Source: a bacterium
GTDB lineage: Bacteria; Bacillota_I; Bacilli_A; RF39; UBA660
NCBI GenBank assembly: GCA_029007415.1
Contig: JAQXHT010000004.1
Span: forward strand, 1 to 11,809
Direction: 5' to 3'
DNA: 11,809 bases
A program made the position numbers and the translations under genes. The notes below the pieces were generated by a model. That model did no database searches. It was not told the DNA's origin and was given only the letters and a program-made list of their open reading frames with translations. This document shows positions 6,049 to 11,809 of this stretch, in pieces; the stretch's first letter is position 1, and every line of letters begins with the position of its first letter.

Positions 6049-7392
6049 CTATTTTGAAATATATTTCTGATTTCTACTTTTTGGCTTGTCTGGTATAGTC
6101 ATTTGCAATTTACCTTGCTCTAATAATTGATTTATATAATTATTTTTAAACTTATATACATCAGAATATCCAAAATATTGTGCAATCTCTTTTAGAGATT
6201 TTTCTGCTTTACATAGTTCCAATATTTGTTTTTCACTTACTGCTAACTTACTGCTTTTCTTACTGCCTAACTTACTGCTTTCTATTGTAGCAGTATCATC
6301 ATATTCAAAAGGATTTTCTTTATATTTAAACGAAACTCTTAAAAAATGTTCCATGAATTTAAAGCAACTTTTATCATAAGCATCCAAAATTCTTAATACA
6401 CCAGAACCAATATTTTCAATTAATTCAACGTCTTTAAACACTCTTATTAGTTCTTTATTTCTTGGAGCAGTAACACCTTCTAAAAATTCCTCTTGTGATA
6501 ATTCTTGTGGTAATCCACCAGCTGAAGTTATTTCTATTCTATCTGAATATAATTCTATAATAGGACTATTTCCATAAGAATAATCATTATGAACAATTGC
6601 ATTTATAACAGCTTCTTTTAAGGCTCTGCTATCAATTTTTTCTTGTTCTTTTCTTCCGAAATACTCTATTTTAGCATATGTAGTATTTTCAACATCAAGC
6701 CTCTCGAGTATTCTTTGTGTTGCTGTAATCAAACAACGGTTACCAAATTCAAGGTTTTCTAGTAGTTCAAGTTTATTATTTCCTAAATATTTTACAAGTT
6801 TTATTGATACATTGTTTTCATCTGCTAATAAGAAGGCGTTATAGTTGTATTTTCCTTCACTTGTTAATAAGTCAAGGTTTTGTAAAAAATTATCGTTTAA
6901 TTTTAAGTTGTGTTCTTCATAATAAATTTTTAATTGATTAAATGTAAGTTCTTGCCTAGGAGAGTCAATTTCCTTCAATGTATTTTTTATTCTTTTTGAA
7001 TACATATCATCAATCATTCTCTCTGTCATTCTTTCTTTACTACTTCCAACTCTTATGTAGCATCCTTCTGGAGTTCTGCCTTTTTTTCTTAAATAATATG
7101 GCTTTTCGGTTCCACTTGATATTATTACTTTAATTACATCTGTATTATCTATTGTTTCCACAACTACGTCAAATAATCCCAATGTTGATGGCTGAATGTT
7201 GTGTTTTATTCTATCTTTTATTTGTAATTGCACTTGATCTATATCGTCAATTCCAACTGGTTGACCATTTTTATTTATTCCAACATAAATTGCACCGCCT
7301 TCTCTGTAGTTAAGAAAAGCTATAACTTCTTGTTCGAAGTCTTCATTTAATCTTTCTTTGTTTTCAATTCTATTTGTTTCAGCATTTTGCAT
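6049..7392 (-). CDS. AlbA_2 (Schlafen-type) / GHKL ATP-binding protein
   Basis: A 447-aa member of the family often labelled RecG-like or putative DNA-binding transcriptional regulator. Residues about 10-125 form the AlbA_2/Schlafen-type nucleic-acid-binding domain, with FLNYREGGAIYVGI and a conserved YIRVGSS. Residues about 255-350 are a GHKL-type ATP-binding domain (HATPase_c_4), with the N-box AVINAIVHNDYS, the ITSAGGLP loop and the GSGVLRI loop. A linker with two similar SSKL steps leads to a C-terminal winged helix (about 385-430). The ATG at 7392 overlaps the stop of the upstream gene (TAATG) and has GGAGG before it, implying translational coupling. Such proteins are common in mobile elements and near defence loci; the true substrate is unknown. 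Confidence 0.85.
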   Translation of the reverse strand: MQNAETNRIENKERLNEDFEQEVIAFLNYREGGAIYVGINKNGQPVGIDDIDQVQLQIKDRIKHNIQPSTLGLFDVVVETIDNTDVIKVIISSGTEKPYYLRKKGRTPEGCYIRVGSSKERMTERMIDDMYSKRIKNTLKEIDSPRQELTFNQLKIYYEEHNLKLNDNFLQNLDLLTSEGKYNYNAFLLADENNVSIKLVKYLGNNKLELLENLEFGNRCLITATQRILERLDVENTTYAKIEYFGRKEQEKIDSRALKEAVINAIVHNDYSYGNSPIIELYSDRIEITSAGGLPQELSQEEFLEGVTAPRNKELIRVFKDVELIENIGSGVLRILDAYDKSCFKFMEHFLRVSFKYKENPFEYDDTATIESSKLGSKKSSKLAVSEKQILELCKAEKSLKEIAQYFGYSDVYKFKNNYINQLLEQGKLQMTIPDKPKSRNQKYISK

Positions 7393-7754
7393 TAAATTAA
7401 TCCTCCTTTTTTATTTAATTTTTTTCTAGCTTTGGCTATTAAATTATAATTAACTCCATAACCAGTATAATCGTTTATTTTTTCTAGTACCGTTTTGTTT
7501 TTCAGTATATTTCTCTCTATTAGTTTTAAGATAATATCATTATACTCAGTTTCATTTAAGGTAACTGATTCTGAAGTATATTCTTCCAATCTACTATTAT
7601 AAAACTTATTAATTATTTCTTTTTCGTATTTTGTAATTCCTTTAAAATTGACTATATAAAACCTGTTTTTAAATCGTTTAATATATCTACCAAATCTTTC
7701 AAATAAATCTAAAACATCATTTATGAGATTTGTGTACCTTTCTTTCATGCACAT
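7392..7754 (-). CDS. Hypothetical protein coupled to the AlbA_2 protein
   Basis: A 120-aa basic protein (MCMKERYTNLINDVLDLFER at the start, KARKKLNKKGGLI at the end). It is predicted mostly helical with a short strand segment around NRFYIVNF. There are no Cys pairs, signal or membrane segments, and no family is recognised. ATG 7754 is preceded by AAGGGGG about 9 nt upstream. Its last codons carry the ribosome site of the AlbA_2 gene and the two genes share one base (TAATG), so the products are probably made in fixed ratio and may act together, for example as a partner or adaptor. Two strong hairpins lie immediately upstream. Confidence 0.7.
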   Translation of the reverse strand: MCMKERYTNLINDVLDLFERFGRYIKRFKNRFYIVNFKGITKYEKEIINKFYNSRLEEYTSESVTLNETEYNDIILKLIERNILKNKTVLEKINDYTGYGVNYNLIAKARKKLNKKGGLI

Positions 7755-7771
7755 TAAACTGTTCCCCCTTT

Positions 7772-7800
7772 AAATTTTGCAGCATAATGTTGCAAAATTT
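7772..7800. repeat. Perfect 10-bp hairpin in front of the 7392-7754 gene
   Basis: AAATTTTGCA (7772-7781) and TGCAAAATTT (7791-7800) with a 9-nt loop. On the minus strand it ends directly before the AAGGGGG ribosome site of the 120-aa gene. There is no T-run, so it looks like a translational control or RNA-stability element, or a dyad for a repressor, rather than a terminator. Confidence 0.55.
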
Positions 7801-7817
7801 ATTTTTTATATTTCCTC

Positions 7818-7846
7818 GAATTCTGCCACCACCGGTGGCAAAATTC
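7818..7846. repeat. 13-bp hairpin behind the DUF6076-like gene
   Basis: GAATTCTGCCACC (7818-7830) and GGTGGCAAAATTC (7834-7846) pair with one mismatch around a 3-nt loop, starting 3 nt after the stop of the 7850-8956 gene. No T-run follows on the minus strand. It shares the AATTTTGC core with the hairpin at 7772-7800. It may act as a weak terminator, a 3'-end stabiliser or a protein site. Confidence 0.55.
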
Positions 7847-7849
7847 AAA

Positions 7850-8956
7850 TTATTTATTTTTTATTAACCACTCATATACTTCATCTTCTGTTAAAACCCC
7901 ATGTTTCAACTTATTGACTTTAGCTTTAGCATCTTTTTTCCATTTTTCAAAATCATTTTTCATCTGCTCATTATCCTTATTTCTACCAACTGCCATAGAC
8001 TTTAACTGATATAATCTCCTGTATTCTGCAAGTGCTCTATTTTGTTTTAACCTCTCATTGTAAGCTTGAAATGCACCTTTTTCTCTACAAGTCTTTCCAT
8101 CAGATTTCGGATAACCACAATATATTTCATCCAACCTCGAAGTAGGAATAAAATACATTCCACAATTTTGACACTTCTTAATTGGACTACCTGGTGCCTT
8201 GACAAGTTCTTCAAGAACTGCATAACATATAGCAGATAAATCCTTACTTTCATGAGTATCAATCATAGAAACCAATATGTCATTATTCTTAAATCGTTCC
8301 AATAATTGTAACTCACTCAAAATACTAAACTCTAAATGCTTATTAGAATAATTATCTTTTATAACATTATCATTTTTATTATATTTATACAAGTCACCTA
8401 GGTGTTTTATTAAATAAACTGCAAATCTTTGGCTTGGTGTAAATTCCTCCAATTTTTCTCTATTATCTAAATTATAAATATAAGTAACACAATTTATCAT
8501 TTCCTCTTGTACTTCCTGAATCTTATATTGCAATGCCAAAAATATTTTTTTCATTTCTTTTAAGTATTCAGTTTCATCTTTATATTTATCTAGCAATTCG
8601 AATTTATAATACTCGTCTAATTCTTTTAAAATTTCAAAACCATAAGCATAAAAAAATGTATCATAAGCACTTTCATAATGCTGAAAATCGGCATTTAAAA
8701 ATCTTACTAAAAACATTCCAAATTTTTCGTGATATGGAAAATACATATTGCCTGGAAATTTCAAACCTTGTTCTTCAACAGGAGTTTTTCTCTTCTTGTC
8801 TTCTAAATACACACTAACCAATCTATTGTCATATTCAACTTTTGTATTAGCCTTATACAAATATAACGGAGTAGCATAATATTCCTCTTTTTTCTCCTTA
8901 TTAAACCATATATAAAATCCATCAAAAAAATTCATCTCTGGTAAATTTGTTTTCAT
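7850..8956 (-). CDS. DUF6076-like zinc-finger protein
   Basis: A 368-aa soluble protein. The N-terminal two thirds are helical and poorly conserved (MNFFDGFYIWFNKEKKEEYY at the start). The C-terminal part has a putative zinc-binding cluster, KKCQNCGMYFIP (Cys262, Cys265), then IYCGY (Cys280) and KTCREKGA (Cys290), followed by a basic helical tail. This layout matches the DUF6076 family, whose finger resembles CGNR-type fingers, and suggests nucleic-acid binding. The family name is from memory. ATG 8956 has a GGGGG-type ribosome site about 10 nt upstream. The gene runs away from the integrase promoter region, and similar proteins are frequent cargo beside tyrosine integrases in clostridia. Confidence 0.75.
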   Translation of the reverse strand: MKTNLPEMNFFDGFYIWFNKEKKEEYYATPLYLYKANTKVEYDNRLVSVYLEDKKRKTPVEEQGLKFPGNMYFPYHEKFGMFLVRFLNADFQHYESAYDTFFYAYGFEILKELDEYYKFELLDKYKDETEYLKEMKKIFLALQYKIQEVQEEMINCVTYIYNLDNREKLEEFTPSQRFAVYLIKHLGDLYKYNKNDNVIKDNYSNKHLEFSILSELQLLERFKNNDILVSMIDTHESKDLSAICYAVLEELVKAPGSPIKKCQNCGMYFIPTSRLDEIYCGYPKSDGKTCREKGAFQAYNERLKQNRALAEYRRLYQLKSMAVGRNKDNEQMKNDFEKWKKDAKAKVNKLKHGVLTEDEVYEWLIKNK

Positions 8957-9012
8957 TTTAATTATTCCCCCAATTTATCTGTTAACAATTTTTATTTTTT
9001 TACATTTTGTTA

Positions 9013-9041
9013 TTGACATTCTATTATAATTATACTATAAT
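9013..9041 (+). promoter_or_regulatory. Perfect sigma-A-type promoter for the leader RNA/xis/int unit
   Basis: TTGACA (9013-9018), exactly 17 nt, then TATAAT (9036-9041): full consensus at both boxes. The expected start of transcription is near 9048, giving a leader of about 280 nt before the excisionase gene. This is unusually strong for a recombination gene, so control is probably downstream, in the leader. On the other strand TATAAT at 9023-9028 could serve the divergent DUF6076-like gene. Confidence 0.8.
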
Positions 9042-9047
9042 GTGATT

Positions 9048-9326
9048 ACGATTAAAATAGTTTAATAAATAATAATTGTAAAAATAGAATTAGTACATTG
9101 ACAAACACACTAGTTTTAGTGTCATATGAAAATGTTGTAGAACATTTAAAGAAACTTCAGTCTGGCTTAACGTGATGTTGAGGGGCTGCTCGGCTAACGG
9201 CGGAGAGGTGAAATTCCTATGTAGTCTAACAAACTATCTACAGCACTCCCCTAGTAGATGGGACAGGGTAAATATAATCTACTAATTACACGCAAGATTT
9301 GAATTTTAAAGAAACGGAGGAATGCC
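9048..9326 (+). ncRNA. Long structured leader RNA upstream of xis/int
   Basis: The 280 nt before the excisionase gene are transcribed from a consensus promoter; 9160-9265 is clearly richer in G+C than all around it. Stems seen: ACACTA/TAGTGT (9107-9122); AAATGTT/AACATTT (9130-9147); AGGGG 9181-9185 with CCCCT 9248-9252, extended by TGCT 9187-9190 with AGCA 9242-9245; GTAG 9221-9224 with CTAC 9238-9241; and TAGTAGAT 9252-9259 with ATCTACTA 9277-9284. A competing pair, ATCTAC 9236-9241 with GTAGAT 9254-9259, excludes the last two stems, which is switch-like. No T-run follows, so control of translation or antitermination is more likely than simple termination. An ATG frame (9175-9285) exists without a ribosome site. 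The transcript start is inferred. Confidence 0.55.
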
Positions 9327-9542
9327 ATGGAAGATAACAAATACACTCAAGAAATGTTTGCTGATTATCCTGATGTTGTTGATGTATCTGGTCTACAATC
9401 AATGCTTGGAAACATAGGCAAACAAACAGCTTACAAATTAGTTCAACAATGTATTATTAAATCAATCAAAGTTGGAAAGCTATACAGAATACCTAAGATA
9501 AATGTTGTCGCTTTTTTAACTAATAATACTGTAAAAAATTAG
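9327..9542 (+). CDS. xis: Excisionase-like HTH DNA-binding protein
   Basis: A 71-aa protein with the MerR/excisionase-type winged helix (HTH_17): VDVSGLQSMLGNIGKQTAYK for the helix-turn-helix, then KSIKVGKLYRIPKINVVAFL for the wing and last helix. Proteins of this type bind next to the attachment site, bend the DNA and turn the integrase towards excision. ATG 9327 has CGGAGG 6 nt upstream. It lies 15 nt before the integrase gene in the same transcript, the standard xis-int order. The symbol is given by role and position. It is intact even though the integrase is broken. Confidence 0.85.
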   Translation: MEDNKYTQEMFADYPDVVDVSGLQSMLGNIGKQTAYKLVQQCIIKSIKVGKLYRIPKINVVAFLTNNTVKN

Positions 9543-9557
9543 AAAGGAGATTTCAAA

Positions 9558-10836
9558 ATGTATGATATTACAGCATATTTAACAATTAAAAATAAAACTT
9601 ATTATACAGTATTGACTTACTATGTAGATGGCATAAGAAAACAAAAATGGGTATCTACAGGATTTAAGGAAAATGAGAGTAAGCGAAAAGCTGAAAAGAA
9701 ACTTATTCAAATACGAGATGAATTTAAAAATAAGTTAGAAACAATAATAACAACTTCTACAGAAGATAAAAAAGTTCAAATTTCATTTTCAGACTTTATG
9801 ATAAAATGGCTTGAAATGATAAAACACCAAGTTGAAGAATCAACTTATACTGGCTATAAAAGACAGATTGAAGGTCGAACTAAGAAATACTTTACTGAGC
9901 ATCCAATTATGCTTGATGAATTGAAACCAGTTCATATTTTAGATTTTTATAATTGGTTATATTCTGAGGGATTAAAAGGAACTACTGTTACAAAGTATCA
10001 TGCTAATATAAGAAAAGCATTGGATTATGCAGTAAAAACAGACTTAATACTTACTAATCCAGCTATAAAAGTCGGACGACCACAACAAGTGCAATTTATC
10101 GCTGATTTCTATAGTGAAGATGAACTAAATACTTTATTCAAAATTGTAAAGAATACACAACTGGAGGTTATAGTTTATCTTACTGCATTTTATGGATTAA
10201 GACGAAGTGAGGTTCTAGGAATAAAATGGTCTGCTATAGATTTTGTAAATAAAACCATTACAATTAGTCATAAAGTTGTTACAGTTACAGATGAAAGTAA
10301 AGAAAATGATACTAAAACGAAAACTATTACCAAAAGTAAAACAAAAAATAAATCTAGTTATAGAACTCTTCCTTTATTTAAAGAAATTGAAGATTTGCTT
10401 TTATATACTAGAAAAATGCAAGAATATTATATGTCAATTTTTAAAGATAGTTATAATAAACAATATATTGATTTCGTTTGTGTTGATGAATTAGGGAACT
10501 TAAGAAAGCCTGATTATGTTAGTCATAAATTTAAAGATATATTAAGAAAGAATAAATTAAGGGAGATTAGATTTCACGATTTAAGACATAGTTGTCGGAA
10601 CATTACTTGTAAAGAAAAGTATATCCATAAGAGAAATACAAGACTGGCTTGGTCATTAAAGTTCAAAAACTACTGAGAGATATACGCATTTAGATTCAAG
10701 TACAAAAATAAAATCAGCTTCTGCTATTGAAAATGCTTTAAGCTTTACTATTAATAAAGAAAATTATACTAATAAAAAAGATATATTAGATCTGGACTCT
10801 AATACATCTAATAAAAGAAACTTTGTGAATTGTTAG
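9558..10836 (+). pseudogene. int: Tn916-type tyrosine integrase, frameshift at CGG plus one stop
   Basis: A site-specific recombinase of the Tn916 Int kind: an N-terminal arm-binding domain (about 1-60), a core-binding SAM-like domain (75-175) and a catalytic domain with Arg215 in YGLRRSEVLG, a beta-hairpin Lys near 262-264 and HDLRH (His340, Arg343). After Cys346 the frame derails at codon 347, CGG (10596-10598), and would end at 10676 as 372 aa without the nucleophile. Omitting one base there restores GTLLV, then ISIREIQDWLGH, then after one in-frame TAA (10657-10659, where the family has Ser) SSKTTERYTHLD with the catalytic Tyr at 10681-10683, ending at 10836 (425 codons; Tn916 Int has 405). 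AAAGGAG precedes ATG 9558. The extra stop indicates real decay, or two sequence errors. Confidence 0.8.
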
Positions 10837-10850
10837 AAATTTGTTAGAAA
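10830..10850. repeat. Tandem TTGTTAGAAA repeat at the end of int
   Basis: TTGTTAGAAA occurs at 10830-10839 and again at 10841-10850, one helical turn apart, covering the restored stop codon of the integrase. Short direct repeats beside int are typical of arm-type integrase binding sites near an attachment site; that role is an inference. Confidence 0.35.
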
Positions 10851-10873
10851 AATCTATCAATTCTTTTAATTAA

Positions 10874-10907
10874 AACCTCAAGCTAATCTTCGAAAGTGCT
10901 TGAGGTT
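10874..10907. terminator. Perfect 10-bp hairpin between convergent recombinase genes
   Basis: AACCTCAAGC (10874-10883) pairs exactly with GCTTGAGGTT (10898-10907) around a 14-nt loop. Read leftwards it is followed by TTTTAATT, so it best fits a terminator for the minus-strand recombinase at 11072. For the integrase reading rightwards the T-run is missing. It may serve both. Confidence 0.55.
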
Positions 10908-10912
10908 CTAAT

Positions 10913-10948
10913 GGTGCAGATGTACATTTTAATTTACAAATCTACACC
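10913..10948. repeat. Imperfect inverted repeat GGTGCAGAT / ATCTACACC
   Basis: Arms at 10913-10921 and 10940-10948 match at 8 of 9 positions. The repeat lies between two tyrosine recombinase genes. Core sites of such recombinases are imperfect inverted repeats of this size, but usually with a 6-8 nt centre, and this one is 18 nt, so it is only a weak attachment-site candidate. Confidence 0.3.
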
Positions 10949-10981
10949 AGTAATATCAAGACTTCTCATAATCAACTTATA

Positions 10982-11028
10982 TTTGGAACTTCGTTCCAAA
11001 CTATTCCATTTCTTTTTGTAAGTTCCAA
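10982..11028. repeat. Nested GGAAC inverted repeats, alternative hairpins
   Basis: TTTGGAAC (10982-10989) pairs with GTTCCAAA (10993-11000) over a 3-nt loop. The overlapping TTGGAACTT (10983-10991) also pairs exactly with AAGTTCCAA (11020-11028). The two hairpins exclude one another. They lie 45-90 nt behind the stop of the minus-strand recombinase. The role is unknown: an attachment region or 3'-end RNA structure. No other gene is visible between 10837 and 11071. Confidence 0.45.
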
Positions 11029-11071
11029 TCTTTTATTATTTTATATCATATAAAGTTCTAATTGTAAATTA

Positions 11072-11809
11072 TTATTTTAATTTTAAATATTCTTCTTCAA
11101 ATCTTTCGAAGTTTTCTTCAAGTATTGCATTTGTATCTTGCATATACTTTGTATATTTTTGATTAAGTTCTTTCTGCCTTAAATATGAATAAATATATCC
11201 ATAAGTATTAATAGTTGTTGTAATATCTGCATGACCTAATATTTTCTGTAATACTTCTATAGCAATTCCAGATTCAATACATCTTGTTGCAAAAGTATGT
11301 CTTAGCATATGTGTATGGCTATCGCTAGATTTATAATTAACATAGTGAATACCTTGGCTTTTTCCAACTTTCTTATGCTTTAAAGTTACAACTCGAAGTC
11401 CTGCATTTTTACATATTATTTTAAAAGCTGAATTAACTTGTCCATCTGTATATAACTTTCCATCTGATTGGCAAAACAATACATCATATTTATTTTCTTT
11501 ATATTGTGCTAATGCTTTTTGTATTATAGGAACAGCTAAAGGTGTAAGATCTATTGTTCTCAATCCATTTTTTGTTTTAGTAATATCTCCAATTACTACT
11601 TTATTGTGAATATCCTTTGTTAATGTTCTTTTTACGTCAATACTTCCAATATTTCCTGAAATGTGTACATCACTTGGTCGTAATGCCAATATTTCACCAA
11701 TTCTCATTCCTGTATATAATGCAACTAATAATATTAGATTATATTTTGATTCATGTGTTTTTATATATTCTGTTAAAATATATTCTTCTTTTCTAGTAAA
11801 AGCATCAAC
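11072..11809 (-). CDS. Tyrosine recombinase/integrase, C-terminal part (5' end beyond window)
   Basis: The open frame enters from the right edge, giving 245 residues without the start. This is the catalytic domain of a phage or transposon-type integrase with all key residues present: Arg in ALYTGMRIGE, a Lys on the beta-hairpin TKTKNGLRTIDL, HMLRHTFATR (His and Arg), LGHADITTT (His), and the nucleophile Tyr in INTYGYIY. An ATG at 11707 is internal to the conserved MRIGE motif and is not the true start. It differs clearly from the broken integrase at 9558 and faces it, so it belongs to a second element next door. The charged tail (NFERFEEEYLKLK) is normal. It has no in-frame CGG and no damage. 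Confidence 0.9.
   Translation of the reverse strand, partial: VDAFTRKEEYILTEYIKTHESKYNLILLVALYTGMRIGEILALRPSDVHISGNIGSIDVKRTLTKDIHNKVVIGDITKTKNGLRTIDLTPLAVPIIQKALAQYKENKYDVLFCQSDGKLYTDGQVNSAFKIICKNAGLRVVTLKHKKVGKSQGIHYVNYKSSDSHTHMLRHTFATRCIESGIAIEVLQKILGHADITTTINTYGYIYSYLRQKELNQKYTKYMQDTNAILEENFERFEEEYLKLK

Noticed and set aside
8533..8817. Plus-strand open frame of 94 codons
   Set aside because: Antisense to the DUF6076-like gene, without a ribosome site.
9098..9128. Second promoter (TTGACA at 9098-9103) inside the leader
   Set aside because: The -35 is perfect but no convincing -10 lies 16-18 nt downstream; the region instead forms a small hairpin.
902..10836. CGG reassigned to another amino acid
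   Set aside because: A change of meaning alone would not restore these genes; each needs the reading frame itself to move by one base.
1..11809. CRISPR array, tRNA or rRNA genes
   Set aside because: No evenly spaced repeats and no cloverleaf with a CCA-proximal GTTCRA-type arm were seen. The GAGGTGAAATTCC stretch in the leader resembles rRNA wording only superficially.
1..11809. TGA read as Trp (Mycoplasma-type code)
   Set aside because: Trp is encoded by TGG in the recognised genes and the LysR gene ends naturally at TGA at the family's length, so the standard bacterial code suffices for TGA.

Overview
The window is AT-rich (roughly a quarter G+C by eye). It has purine-rich Shine-Dalgarno sites (GGAGG/AAGGAG), TGA used as a stop (the LysR gene ends in TGA) and TGG for Trp. 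This fits a low-GC Bacillota host, Clostridia-like or a relative; I cannot name the species. Nothing here requires a non-standard code in the ordinary genes, but see the CGG observation below.

Layout. 1-225: 3'-truncated hypothetical gene (minus). 315-500: a start-less coding remnant and a rho-independent terminator. 504-1775: a two-gene minus-strand operon, a transglutaminase-fold protein (frame broken near its 3' end) followed by a small coiled-coil protein. 1857-3263: mobile-element debris, an IS30-type transposase remnant abutting an IS1634-type element that keeps both terminal inverted repeats but has lost the C-terminal third of its transposase. 3314-5352: a LysR-type regulator followed by a pair of half-size ChrA (chromate ion transporter family) genes, the first with a broken frame. 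5432-5932: a gene of clearly higher G+C and unknown function, between its own promoter and terminator. 6049-8956: a minus-strand group (AlbA_2/GHKL ATP-binding protein, a 120-aa unknown, a DUF6076-like zinc-finger protein). 9013-10836: a consensus promoter, a long structured leader RNA, an excisionase-like HTH gene and a broken Tn916-type integrase. 11072-11809: the C-terminal part of a second, intact-looking tyrosine recombinase facing the first. The 6-11 kb part therefore looks like the recombination end of an integrative element next to another one.

Main observation. Three unrelated genes (transglutaminase, ChrA N-half, integrase) each need a +1 frame change to restore a family-typical protein. 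In all three the change falls exactly on an in-frame CGG codon in the context CGGA; ignoring the C and reading GGA as Gly restores the frame. I checked every recognisable gene for CGG. The AT-rich genes have no other in-frame CGG. The only other one (CGGC, codon 54) is in the foreign, higher-GC gene at 5432-5932, whose frame is unbroken. This could be +1 frameshifting or quadruplet decoding at an unreadable CGG codon, or a systematic sequencing or mutational artefact. It is the observation most worth testing.
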